From Sporolactobacillus sp. THM7-4 (GTDB lineage Bacteria > Bacillota > Bacilli > Bacillales > Sporolactobacillaceae), in contig NZ_SEMD01000005.1 of assembly GCF_004153165.1 (NCBI RefSeq), forward strand, positions 38,794 to 102,793: DNA of 64,000 bases, read 5' to 3'. The translations under genes were made by a program, and so were the position numbers. Position 1 is the first letter of the stretch; every line of letters begins with the position of its first letter. Shown one piece after another: positions 7,323-15,599 of the stretch. The notes under the pieces are model-generated. The model had not been told where the DNA came from and did not search any database. It saw only the letters and a list, made by a program, of their open reading frames with translations.

Positions 7323-9791
7323 GTGAAAAAGCGAATCATTATTGTCGGCGGTGTCGCCGGCGGTGCAAGTGTGGCGACACGGCTCAGGCGATTAAGTGAA
7401 GAAAATGACATTGTCATGTATGAAAAGGGCGCTTACATTTCTTTTGCTAATTGCGGTCTGCCTTATTATGTCGGTGGTACGATCCGTGAAAAAGACGCGC
7501 TGCTTGTTGAATCGGTTGAGAACATGGTCAAGGAATTCAATATTGAAGTTCACAACAACACAGAAGTAGTAGATATAGATCCGGAAAAGCACATCATTAC
7601 AGTAAAAAATGTGTTGAACGGGGAAACGGCAACGGATCATTACGACCGTTTAATTCTTTCCACTGGCGGAAAACCGATAATTCCTAAGATCCCGGGACTT
7701 GATCAGGCGGATAATGTTTTCTCCGTACGGAATATACCGGATGTTGAGCGTATAAAGAATTATATCGATGCCCATAATGTGCGAAAAGTTACAGTGATCG
7801 GTGGCGGATTTATTGGTCTGGAAATGACTGAAAATCTTGTCGATCTTGGGCTGGAGGTCACACTGGTCGAAGCGAGTCCGCAAGTAATGGCACCGCTCGA
7901 TTTTGAAATGGCGCAATTCGTTCATGAACAAATTGAACTTCATGGTGTGCAGCTCATTTTAAATGATGGGATTGCACGTTTTTCAGGGAACGGACATGCG
8001 GTAGTGCTCAGCAGCGGCAAAGAAATAGACACCGAACTAACCGTGATGGCGATCGGTGTACTGCCCGACAGTACATTGGCGCAAAAAGCAGGCGTAAAGA
8101 CGGGCATAAAAGGCGCCATCGTTGTTAACGGGCATTTCGAAACGAATGTTCCGGATATATTTGCGATTGGCGATGTGATCGAAGTAAAAGATTTCATCAC
8201 CGGCACTCAGACATTAATCCCGCTTGCCGGACCGGCCAATCGTCAAGGGAGGTTTCTTGCAGATTATCTAAACGGACTGGATGCAAAGAATCCCCCTGTG
8301 CTGGGAACAGCTGTGGCGAAAGTTTTTGCGCTCACGGTGGCAACCACGGGGAAAAATGAGCGTTTTTTGAAACAGGCCGGTATTTCCTATCGGGTGGCTC
8401 ATTTACATCCCAATTCCCACGCTGGCTATTATCCCGGTGCAGCACCGATTGAATTGAAGGTGATCTATGATGAACAAGGGAAAATTCTCGGTGCGCAAGC
8501 GATTGGTACGGAAGGTGCGGACAAACGCATTGACATCATTTCGGCAGTGATGCGTTTAAACGGATCGATTGAGGATCTTCAATTGGTCGAAGTTGCCTAT
8601 GCGCCGCCGTATGCCTCGGCGAAAGATCCGGTAAACTATGCTGGTTATATCGCGGCGGATCAGCGTCAGGGATTAGTAAAGACGATTGAATGGGATGAGG
8701 TCGATGCGCTGATTGAGAAACAGGCGTACTTCTTGGATGTACGCGAATCCTTCGAACTGGCTACCGGAAAACTTCCTGGCAGTCATCACATACCGCGAGG
8801 TGAATTGCGAGGCCGGCTTGCGGAGCTTCCCAAGGATCAGCCGATTTATGTGTATTGCTCTGTAGGGCTTCGCGGTTATAATGCGGCGCGAATTTTGGCA
8901 CTGAATGGTTTTGATGTATATAATCTTGACGGCGGTTTGAAAACTTATGAACAAGCCAAATATGAGACGGGCCAAATGAATGCACAAGCTCATCCTGCAG
9001 CTCAAAGTGAGCTGTCTTCAACCATGGCAAAGCAAGCGCCTCAATGTACGAAAATTGAAGTAGATGCCTGCGGACTGCAATGTCCTGGACCTATTCTCAA
9101 GGTTAAGCAATCCATGGAGAAGATGAATAAGGGAGATATCATGCAAGTGCAGGCCTCTGATTTTGGCTTTCACAAGGATATTGTTGCCTGGGCAAATGCG
9201 ACAGGTAATCAATTACTGACGAACGACATTGTCGGCAATAAGGTCGTTGCGACGGTGGTGAAGGGGGCCATGGCTAGTCGCGACGATGCTGCTCATGCGG
9301 TGCATACAGCCCCAGAATCTGGCGGTGCAACAACAATGGTGGTTTTTGACGGCGATTTGGATAAAGCAATTGCAACGTTTATTATTGCGACTGGTGCGGC
9401 CGCAATGGGTAAGCCGGTCACGCTTTTCTTCACTTTCTGGGGGCTAAATATTATTAAGCGACATGCCAATACGAAGATCAACAAGTCGGGAACTGACAAA
9501 CTGTTCAGTATGATGTTGCCGAAGAATGCGAATCATCTGCCGCTGTCACGAATGAATATGGCCGGCATGGGCCCGAAAATGATTAAAAAGGTCATGGCTG
9601 ACAAGAATGTTGACAGCCTTGCAGTTATGATTGAGCGTGCAAAACAGCTTGGCGTGAAAATGGTGGCCTGTACAATGAGTATGGATCTCATGGGCGTTGC
9701 ACGTGAAGAAATCATCGATGGTGTTGAATTTGGCGGCGTGGCCAGTTATTTAGGCGAAGCAGCAAAATCAAATGTGAATCTATTTATATAA
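7323..9791 (+). CDS. Four-domain CoA-disulfide reductase/rhodanese/TusA/DsrE-like fusion
   Basis: An 822-residue cytoplasmic multidomain sulfur-transfer enzyme. Order: FAD/NAD(P)H pyridine-nucleotide disulfide reductase (about 1-450; GGVAGGAS FAD loop, active Cys44 in SFANCGLPYY, NAD loop VIGGGFIGLE); rhodanese (about 455-555; Cys512 in YCSVGLRGY); TusA-like (about 578-650; CGLQCPGP with Cys583 and Cys587); and a DsrE/F-like domain to the end (Cys783 in ACTMSMDLMG). Each expected sulfur-carrying Cys is present. Known family enzymes reduce CoA-disulfide, CoA-persulfide or polysulfide, so this protein could relay sulfane sulfur internally from rhodanese to TusA to DsrE. GTG start behind AGGAGG. 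A perfect CstR-type palindrome overlaps its promoter. Confidence 0.9.
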   Translation: MKKRIIIVGGVAGGASVATRLRRLSEENDIVMYEKGAYISFANCGLPYYVGGTIREKDALLVESVENMVKEFNIEVHNNTEVVDIDPEKHIITVKNVLNGETATDHYDRLILSTGGKPIIPKIPGLDQADNVFSVRNIPDVERIKNYIDAHNVRKVTVIGGGFIGLEMTENLVDLGLEVTLVEASPQVMAPLDFEMAQFVHEQIELHGVQLILNDGIARFSGNGHAVVLSSGKEIDTELTVMAIGVLPDSTLAQKAGVKTGIKGAIVVNGHFETNVPDIFAIGDVIEVKDFITGTQTLIPLAGPANRQGRFLADYLNGLDAKNPPVLGTAVAKVFALTVATTGKNERFLKQAGISYRVAHLHPNSHAGYYPGAAPIELKVIYDEQGKILGAQAIGTEGADKRIDIISAVMRLNGSIEDLQLVEVAYAPPYASAKDPVNYAGYIAADQRQGLVKTIEWDEVDALIEKQAYFLDVRESFELATGKLPGSHHIPRGELRGRLAELPKDQPIYVYCSVGLRGYNAARILALNGFDVYNLDGGLKTYEQAKYETGQMNAQAHPAAQSELSSTMAKQAPQCTKIEVDACGLQCPGPILKVKQSMEKMNKGDIMQVQASDFGFHKDIVAWANATGNQLLTNDIVGNKVVATVVKGAMASRDDAAHAVHTAPESGGATTMVVFDGDLDKAIATFIIATGAAAMGKPVTLFFTFWGLNIIKRHANTKINKSGTDKLFSMMLPKNANHLPLSRMNMAGMGPKMIKKVMADKNVDSLAVMIERAKQLGVKMVACTMSMDLMGVAREEIIDGVEFGGVASYLGEAAKSNVNLFI

Positions 9792-9973
9792 TCAGATCAA
9801 ATCGTTGTATAAGCCAGCGAAAAGGGCGTCTCATTAGTCTATTGACGGTGAAGACACCCTTCTATGGCTTAAGATACTCTTTTGCAGGAGTGTTGTTTTT
9901 CAGGGGCACTTCTTCCAAAAAAAGGAGCTAATGTTCCTGGGACTTCGGGTGTTTCAGTGCTGATGTCGTTCAC

Positions 9974-10015
9974 TTGACTTTAAAAATAGAATGAGTAATA
10001 TACGGGTAGGGGTAT
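9974..10015 (+). promoter_or_regulatory. cstR-like promoter with overlapping operator
   Basis: TTGACT (9974-9979), a 16-bp spacer, TAATAT (9996-10001). The operator ATACGGGTAGGGGTAT (10000-10015) starts inside the -10 and is an imperfect relative of the other three sites, as expected for autorepression. Confidence 0.65.
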
Positions 10016-10029
10016 AAAGGAGGCAGCTT

Positions 10030-10293
10030 ATGGAGTATACATCACAAATGACCAATCGATTGAAACGGATTGATGGACAAATCCGTGGAATTATTCACAT
10101 GATGGAACAAGGATTAGACTGTCGCAGCGTAGTCACCCAGATGACGGCCGCACGGTCAGCACTGGATCGTGCACTGGGCCTGGTTATTGGCAAAAATCTT
10201 GAAGCCTGTTTGCGGCAACAGATTGAAGACAGCGAAGGTTCGTCTGAAGCAATCATAAACGAAGCGATTCAAATGCTGGTGAAAAGCCGTTAA
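10030..10293 (+). CDS. cstR: CstR-like persulfide-sensing repressor (CsoR family)
   Basis: An 87-residue all-alpha CsoR-family repressor. Cys31 and Cys60 sit at the positions of the two reactive cysteines of Staphylococcus aureus CstR. The His that completes the copper site of true CsoR is Asn56 here (KNLEAC), so copper binding is unlikely and persulfide or disulfide sensing between subunits is favoured. ATG follows AAAGGAGG. Its promoter and three others nearby contain ATACCC...GGGTAT-type operators. Likely role: hold down the rhodanese/CoA-reductase genes until sulfane sulfur cross-links Cys31 and Cys60. Residue assignments are seen directly; the ligand is inferred from the family. Confidence 0.87.
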   Translation: MEYTSQMTNRLKRIDGQIRGIIHMMEQGLDCRSVVTQMTAARSALDRALGLVIGKNLEACLRQQIEDSEGSSEAIINEAIQMLVKSR

Positions 10294-10337
10294 GGGATTA
10301 AGAGAAGTGAATCCAACGGCTAAGGAGGAATTTAATT

Positions 10338-10658
10338 ATGAGATGCATATTCTTTTGCAAACCAAAAATCAAAAAGATAAGCACTTCTGAGTTGAAGAAA
10401 GTCTATCTGCCGAGTAAAAAGGGTAAATATTTTCTTGACGTACGTACAAAAGCAGAGTTCAATGGTCATTCAATTCCGGGTTTTGTCAATATTCCGTTGC
10501 AGACCCTGAGCAATCATCTTAATAAGATTCCGAAAGAAAAAGAAGTGGTTGTCATTTGTCAAAGCGGTATGAGAAGCTCGGTTGCGTGTAAGGTTTTAAA
10601 AAAAGCAGGTTATGAGAAAGTAACCAATGTTCGCGGTGGAATGAATCACTGGTTCTAA
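10338..10658 (+). CDS. Single-domain rhodanese
   Basis: A 106-residue rhodanese-like sulfurtransferase. It has the LDVRTKAEF strand-loop and active loop CQSGMRS with catalytic Cys74; two N-terminal cysteines (Cys3, Cys7) precede the domain in a hydrophobic-basic stretch. Such proteins move sulfane sulfur from thiosulfate or persulfides to thiol acceptors. It lies 45 bp after cstR behind AAGGAGG and is probably co-transcribed with it. An additional palindromic operator begins 20 bp after its stop, so the downstream genes can be expressed separately. Confidence 0.88.
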   Translation: MRCIFFCKPKIKKISTSELKKVYLPSKKGKYFLDVRTKAEFNGHSIPGFVNIPLQTLSNHLNKIPKEKEVVVICQSGMRSSVACKVLKKAGYEKVTNVRGGMNHWF

Positions 10659-10677
10659 CTTTTTTATGGAGAAAAAT

Positions 10678-10693
10678 ATACCCATATGGGTAT
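10678..10693 (+). promoter_or_regulatory. Perfect CsoR/CstR-type operator between two rhodanese genes
   Basis: ATACCCATATGGGTAT is a perfect palindrome, extendable by one T/A pair on each side to 18 bp. A TATATA at 10691-10696 could be a -10. No convincing -35 is visible. Confidence 0.65.
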
Positions 10694-10746
10694 ATAAGCG
10701 CGCGGGTTTTGAAAAAATAAAAATTTTGTCCAGGGAGGATAACAGC

Positions 10747-11049
10747 ATGTATGAAGATTTGACACCCGAAGAAGTCGAACAACTGATACGCAGTCATGCA
10801 CCTGTAAGTATTATTGATGTGCGCGAACCTTTTGAATTTGCCGAAGGGCACATTCCTGGTGCCAAGAATATTTCGGTTAATGGAATCCAGAACCGACTCG
10901 ATGAAATCAACAAAAATCAAGAGCATATTATTGTTTGTCATTCTGGAAGCAGAAGCGGTGTGGCTTCTGCCATCTTATCTGCAAATGGATTTAAGGTCAA
11001 AAATATGACAGGCGGAATGATGAACTGGCACGGACCTATCGAATTTTAA
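10747..11049 (+). CDS. Single-domain rhodanese, second copy
   Basis: A 100-residue rhodanese with IIDVREPFEFAEGHIPGA and active loop CHSGSRSG (Cys64). The start is ATG 10747, just behind GGGAGGA. A longer in-frame reading from 10666 would translate straight through the operator palindrome and is rejected. It differs from the first rhodanese in its active loop (CHSGSR against CQSGMR), so the two may prefer different donors or acceptors. It is 13 bp upstream of the second CoA-disulfide reductase and is surely co-transcribed with it. Confidence 0.88.
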   Translation: MYEDLTPEEVEQLIRSHAPVSIIDVREPFEFAEGHIPGAKNISVNGIQNRLDEINKNQEHIIVCHSGSRSGVASAILSANGFKVKNMTGGMMNWHGPIEF

Positions 11050-11062
11050 GGAGGAAAGTTAG

Positions 11063-12709
11063 ATGAAATATGTCATTGTTGGCGGGGTTGCGGGCGGTAT
11101 GTCGGCAGCCACACGTCTACGCCGATTGAATGAAGAGGCGGAAATTATTGTCTTTGAACGTGGTCCTTATGTTTCTTTTGCCAATTGCGGGCTTCCGTAT
11201 TATATTGGGGGAGTGATTAAAGAACGGTCGAAGCTGCTTGTGCAGACGGCAGAAAAGCTGTATCAGCGTTTTCGTCTGGACGTGCGGCCCGAAAGCGAAG
11301 TAACCCGTATTGATCGGGAACAAAAGAAGGTAATTATTGATCATCATGGAAAGTCTTATGATGAGACCTATGATGTGCTGATTCTCTCGACAGGCGCGCA
11401 CCCGATGCGTCCGCCAATTGAAGGAATCGACCAAGCGGACAATTTGTTCACGCTGCGTGATGTTCCGGATGCCGAACGTATTGTTCAGTATCTTCAGCAG
11501 CATAAAGCGGATCGTGCGGTGATCGTTGGTGCCGGCTTTATCGGCATTGAAATGGCTGAGAATCTGGCAGAACGCGGAATTAAAGTGACGATTGTTGAAC
11601 GAGAGCATCAAGTCCTTCCTCCACTTGATCCGGAAATGGCGATTATGATAGAAGCTGAACTGAAAAAGTACGACATTGAGGTGCTCAAAGGAAAAACCGT
11701 TACTGGCTTTGAAGAAAAAGGTGCGAATCTTGCTCTCGATGATGGCACACATCTGAAGACAGATTTGACGCTCTTATCGGTCGGTGTTGTTCCAGAGTCC
11801 TCCTTAGCTGATCATGCGGGTTTGACGCTTGGCATACGTCGAAGCATATCAGTGAATGATCAATTACAGACCAGCGATCCAAACATTTATGCGATTGGAG
11901 ATGCAATAGAGGTTGCTCAAACCGTTGGCGGTCGGGCAGCAGTCATACCGCTTGCTTCTCCGGCCAATCGGCAAGGACGCATGGTTGCCGATATTCTTAG
12001 CGGGATGAAACGCAGCTACAAGGGAACTCTGGGAACCTCCATAGTGAAAGCCTTTGATTTGTCTGCAGCTGTAACTGGATTGAGTGAGAAACTATTGCAG
12101 CGATTCAATATCCCCTACGAAGCGCTGCACACGTGCCCGCCGGATCACGCAACCTATTATCCGGGCAGTTCGCAGATGACACTCAAGCTGCTCTTTGATC
12201 CTGAATCTGGAAAGGTGCTGGGTGCACAGGCGGTCGGCGAGAAGGGAATCGATAAGACCATTGATGTACTTGCCACAGCGATTCATGGACAGATGACGGT
12301 CAATGATCTGACCGAACTGGAACTAGCCTACGCTCCGCCATTTAATTCGGCAAAAGCACCGATAAATTTGATTGGCTATGCTTCAGAAAATTTGCTGGAT
12401 GATAAGGTGCAGGATGTTCAGTGGAACGAAGTCGATCAGTTGGTAAAACAAGGAGCGCTGCTTATTGATGTTCGGACGGAACAGGAATATGGTGACGGCG
12501 CCATCCAGGGGGCTGTAAATATTCCTTTAGACAATCTTCGCGAACGGTTAAGTGAGATTCCGAAAGATCGCGACCTGATTGTGTCATGTCGGGTGGGGCT
12601 TCGCGGCTATCTTGCGGCGCGTATTCTTGCTCAGAAGGGCTATTCGGTTAAGAATCTGGATGGAGGCTATAAACTGTACAGTAGCGCTTTTCCAGAAAAA
12701 GTAAAGTAA
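11063..12709 (+). CDS. CoA-disulfide reductase with C-terminal rhodanese (CoADR-RHD)
   Basis: A 548-residue flavoprotein. The pyridine-nucleotide disulfide reductase part covers about 1-445 (FAD loop GGVAGGMS; redox Cys42 in SFANCGLPYY; NAD loop VGAGFIGIE; FAD-binding YAIGDAIE). A rhodanese domain follows (about 455-545) with catalytic Cys509 in CRVGLRGY. Family enzymes with this layout reduce CoA-persulfide and polysulfide with NAD(P)H, releasing sulfide from rhodanese-bound sulfur. ATG behind AAGGAGG. It is the second reductase of this family within 4 kb; the first carries extra TusA and DsrE domains. It closes the CstR-controlled block. Confidence 0.92.
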   Translation: MKYVIVGGVAGGMSAATRLRRLNEEAEIIVFERGPYVSFANCGLPYYIGGVIKERSKLLVQTAEKLYQRFRLDVRPESEVTRIDREQKKVIIDHHGKSYDETYDVLILSTGAHPMRPPIEGIDQADNLFTLRDVPDAERIVQYLQQHKADRAVIVGAGFIGIEMAENLAERGIKVTIVEREHQVLPPLDPEMAIMIEAELKKYDIEVLKGKTVTGFEEKGANLALDDGTHLKTDLTLLSVGVVPESSLADHAGLTLGIRRSISVNDQLQTSDPNIYAIGDAIEVAQTVGGRAAVIPLASPANRQGRMVADILSGMKRSYKGTLGTSIVKAFDLSAAVTGLSEKLLQRFNIPYEALHTCPPDHATYYPGSSQMTLKLLFDPESGKVLGAQAVGEKGIDKTIDVLATAIHGQMTVNDLTELELAYAPPFNSAKAPINLIGYASENLLDDKVQDVQWNEVDQLVKQGALLIDVRTEQEYGDGAIQGAVNIPLDNLRERLSEIPKDRDLIVSCRVGLRGYLAARILAQKGYSVKNLDGGYKLYSSAFPEKVK

Positions 12710-12834
12710 CCCAATACAAAAGGTTAACGATCAGTTCGATTGAACCGTGGCAGAAAAAGCTTAGCCTTCTGCACTGATGTTACAGGCGGTAGAGATTTAT
12801 CTACTGTCAAGAGTGATCAGTTATGCTAAAGAAT

Positions 12835-12870
12835 AGGAGGACACCTGTGGTACTACAGAGGTGTCCTCCT
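12835..12870 (+). terminator. Strong hairpin, probably bidirectional terminator
   Basis: AGGAGGACACCT (12835-12846) is perfectly complementary to AGGTGTCCTCCT (12859-12870). It lies between the converging CoADR-RHD and LysR genes. The T tract is poor on both sides. Confidence 0.6.
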
Positions 12871-12941
12871 TATCATTCATAGTGGCCTTTACCCCTATCA
12901 AAAATTGCACGCGAGAAGCCATACCTCTCAATTTCCTTCTT

Positions 12942-13817
12942 CTATTCGTTGATTAATAAGTCAACAAAAACTTCAGCGGCTTTTGTCTGAAATTTGATAT
13001 TCGGCGTAACAAGTGAAAAATGCCTGATCATTGGGAATCCCTTTATATTGACTAACTTTAATCTTCCAAGCGCTAATTCTTTTTTGATCGTCAAATGTGA
13101 GAGCAGAGAAATGCCCAGACCAGCTTCAATCGATTCCTTTATCACTTGAGTACTTCCAAGGGTCATCACGTTTTTAGGATAGAAATCCAATTGCTTGAAG
13201 CATTTTTGCTGCATTTCTCGTGTTCCTGACCCCATCTCTCGTACTAGCCATCTCTCTTGGTGCAAGTCTAGAAGACTTATTGTCTTCTTGGAAAATAAAG
13301 GATGATCCGATGCAGCAATCACCGACAGTTGATCTTGTGCAAAGGGAGTAATCTTCAAGCGTTCATTGGTACCTTCTCCCTCTATTATCCCTACATCGAT
13401 TTGGTGATGCATCATGAGGTCAATAATCTCGTTTGTATTCCTTATGGTAATATTCGGATTCAGTAAAGGATAGGATCGAAGCAGAGTTGAGATTTTATAA
13501 GGGAGTACATATTCACCATAGGTATAACTGGCACCAATAGACAGGTTACCACTTACGGTATTTTTTAGATCATCCAGAAGATTCTCCATTCGCGTATGGA
13601 GATTCAGAATATCTTTGGCATGATGGTATACGATTTCTCCCGCTTTGTTCAACCGAACATATTTATTGGTTCTCTCTAACAACTTAATATTCAACGATCG
13701 TTCCAGTGAATGAATATGATTGCTTACAGCAGGCTGAGTCATATGAAGCATTTCAGCAGCCCGAGTGAAATTTTGCTGTTCAGCAACGGTAATAAAAACA
13801 TATAGTGCTTGATCCAC
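12942..13817 (-). CDS. LysR-family regulator divergent from yeiH-like exporter
   Basis: LysR-type activator of about 291 residues. N-terminal winged HTH (FTRAAEMLHMTQPAVSNHIHSLE) and a substrate-binding domain with the usual family spacing. The GTG start at 13817 follows AAGGCGG; an in-frame ATG at 13835 with a weaker site would add six residues. It is divergent from the YeiH-family gene, the arrangement of CysL/YeiE-type regulators that respond to sulfur or sulfite status. An AT-rich dyad between the two genes is a candidate binding site. The ligand is inferred only from context. Confidence 0.85.
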   Translation of the reverse strand: MDQALYVFITVAEQQNFTRAAEMLHMTQPAVSNHIHSLERSLNIKLLERTNKYVRLNKAGEIVYHHAKDILNLHTRMENLLDDLKNTVSGNLSIGASYTYGEYVLPYKISTLLRSYPLLNPNITIRNTNEIIDLMMHHQIDVGIIEGEGTNERLKITPFAQDQLSVIAASDHPLFSKKTISLLDLHQERWLVREMGSGTREMQQKCFKQLDFYPKNVMTLGSTQVIKESIEAGLGISLLSHLTIKKELALGRLKLVNIKGFPMIRHFSLVTPNIKFQTKAAEVFVDLLINE

Positions 13818-13880
13818 ATTAATCCGCCTTCTCATTAACTTAAGCTTCTGATGAAAGCAATGATCATTCGTAAAAAGTTA

Positions 13881-13898
13881 TTATAACGATAATTATAA
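13881..13898. promoter_or_regulatory. Dyad in the LysR/yeiH divergent region
   Basis: TTATAA-N6-TTATAA, AT-rich with dyad symmetry, in the short gap between divergent genes. A plausible LysR-type site, though base composition alone makes such dyads common. Confidence 0.35.
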
Positions 13899-13966
13899 TT
13901 TATTTTACTTATCATTAAAACACTTTTATTATTGGGAGCATAACATTGCAAAAAGGAGATTATCAA

Positions 13967-14983
13967 GTGGCAGACAAAGAAGTTCGTTTGACAGGACGTT
14001 GGCTCGGGGGGATCGGCTTCACGTTCATTATCGCTCTAATAGGCTATGGATTATCTAAAGTTCCAGGATTTGATCATGTGGGACAGCTTGCCTGCGCGAT
14101 TATTATCGCAATTATTTATCGGCAGATCTGGGGATATCCGGAAAAAATCCGCTCAGGCATCCAATTTTCTGCAAAAAGGCTGTTACGATTCGCAATTATT
14201 CTTTATGGATTAAAACTGAATATTGATGTGATTCTGCATCAGGGAGGATGGCTGCTGATCAGAGACGTCGGAACAATTGTTTTTGCAATAGTTTTTACGA
14301 TTCTGATTGCAAGATTACTCAAGGCAGAGGATTCGACTTTAGTTTTGTTACTGGGAATTGGAACGGGCGTCTGTGGTGCCGCGGCGATTGCAGCGACATC
14401 CTCGATCTTGAAAGCGAAAGACGAAGACACCGCAATCGGTGCAGGGATTATCGCACTGGTTGGAACCGTTTTTTCCATCGCGTATACAATTATCAGACCC
14501 TTTATTCCTCTGACAGCTTTACAATACGGGATATGGTCAGGAGTCAGCCTGCACGAGATTGCCCATGTTGCTCTGGCTGGTGCACCTGCGGGTCCAAATG
14601 CTCTGGCTATGGCTTTATTGGCCAAACTGGGCCGGGTTTTCCTGCTGGTCCCACTCAGTTTTATTCTCGTGTACTGGATGAAACATAAGGAAAAAACGAA
14701 ATCTGGTTCGGAAGCGAAAATTGAATTTCCCTGGTTTCTCATCGGTTTCATTATTATGAGCTTATTTGGAAGTTACGTTCTGGGTCATGCGTTTACTATT
14801 CCGGCAAGTATGATGAATGGAATCTCTTCCTTCACTTCTTTTATTTTGACGATGGCCATGATTGGTTTGGGACTGAATGTAAGTCTGAAGGACCTGCGAA
14901 CAAAAGCATTAAAGCCATTTCTAGCAATGGCTATTACTTCTGTTCTTCTTTCAGTGAGTACATTTTTCACGATATACCGGTAA
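13967..14983 (+). CDS. YeiH/YadS-family putative sulfur-oxyanion exporter
   Basis: Inner-membrane protein of 338 residues with about ten hydrophobic helices. Family marks include the GTGVCGAAAIAATS segment, the SLHEIAHV(A)LAGAP stretch and the basic QFSAKRLLRFAIILYGL helix. YeiH proteins are annotated as putative sulfate or sulfite exporters. GTG 13967 is chosen because AAAAGGAG lies eight bases upstream; reading from TTG 13946 would translate the RBS. It is controlled by the divergent LysR gene and placed next to a persulfide-handling block, consistent with disposal of sulfite or thiosulfate formed from sulfane sulfur. Confidence 0.85.
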   Translation: MADKEVRLTGRWLGGIGFTFIIALIGYGLSKVPGFDHVGQLACAIIIAIIYRQIWGYPEKIRSGIQFSAKRLLRFAIILYGLKLNIDVILHQGGWLLIRDVGTIVFAIVFTILIARLLKAEDSTLVLLLGIGTGVCGAAAIAATSSILKAKDEDTAIGAGIIALVGTVFSIAYTIIRPFIPLTALQYGIWSGVSLHEIAHVALAGAPAGPNALAMALLAKLGRVFLLVPLSFILVYWMKHKEKTKSGSEAKIEFPWFLIGFIIMSLFGSYVLGHAFTIPASMMNGISSFTSFILTMAMIGLGLNVSLKDLRTKALKPFLAMAITSVLLSVSTFFTIYR

Positions 14984-15015
14984 TACCCAGACATTTGCAG
15001 CTGAATGGATAAAAA

Positions 15016-15060
15016 AGCAGCGCTGAGTCTCCTCCGGTTATGGGGCTCAGTGCTGTTTTG
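15016..15060 (+). terminator. Terminator after yeiH-like gene
   Basis: CAGCGCTGAG (15018-15027) pairs with CTCAGTGCTG (15046-15055) with one wobble; TTTTGTTT follows and an A run precedes. Confidence 0.85.
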
Positions 15061-15146
15061 TTTACAAAATTACTTTTTCAAATTTTTCTTGAACGGTACA
15101 AATTGTACAGCGGCTTAACGAGTGTCTAAGGAGAATTTATTTCATT

Positions 15147-15470
15147 TTAGGGCTTAATGTATGCGTAACCACTGCTTTGTTTTTCCACTAATTCGACAAC
15201 CCCTGCCGGAACAACAGATACAAATGCAAATAGATCTTCTTTCAGTAAATGACGCGCATTCAAGGCATTCCGGCAGGCAACAAACTGAACGCCCTGACTC
15301 TTCAAACTGTTCATCTGATTGATGAATGCTTCAGACTTATAGCCAACGACAGCCGCTCCATTAGCCAGTACTTCGACTTCAGCGGTCATACCCGCCAGAA
15401 GATTTTCAACATTTCCAAGCAGCAGAGGCCACTTCTCTTCTTCATCGATATGGAAAATGACATGATACAA
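15147..15470 (-). CDS. DsrE-family small sulfur-relay protein
   Basis: A 107-residue single-domain DsrE/F-like protein: an alternating beta/alpha pattern beginning YHVIFHIDEEEKW, with a possible active Cys66 in FVACRNAL at the position used by DsrE-type sulfur carriers. The TTG start is supported by GGAGGGA about eight bases upstream. It stands alone on the minus strand between the two LysR-linked exporter loci. The fusion protein at 7323 carries a related domain, so this may be a stand-alone acceptor in the same relay. That connection is inferred. Confidence 0.78.
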   Translation of the reverse strand: MYHVIFHIDEEEKWPLLLGNVENLLAGMTAEVEVLANGAAVVGYKSEAFINQMNSLKSQGVQFVACRNALNARHLLKEDLFAFVSVVPAGVVELVEKQSSGYAYIKP

Positions 15471-15599
15471 GTTCCCGTCCCTCCTTCCACCTTGTCTTTC
15501 TTTTTAGTACTATGCAACAGTCTTTGATAACAAGAAAAGTATGTCAATTTATCATAGATCATCGATGTGACATATGACATTTTGCTTGGTGTACTAATT

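Noticed and set aside
9822-9861. Hairpin after the four-domain fusion gene
   Set aside because: AAGGGCGTCT can pair with AGACACCCTT, but the loop is long and no T run follows, so it is not called a terminator.
10030-10293. Copper-responsive CsoR
   Set aside because: The copper-ligand His is Asn56 and the neighbours are sulfurtransferases rather than copper pumps.
10666-10746. N-terminal extension of the second rhodanese
   Set aside because: It would translate the operator palindrome and RBS; the ATG at 10747 with GGGAGGA fits better.
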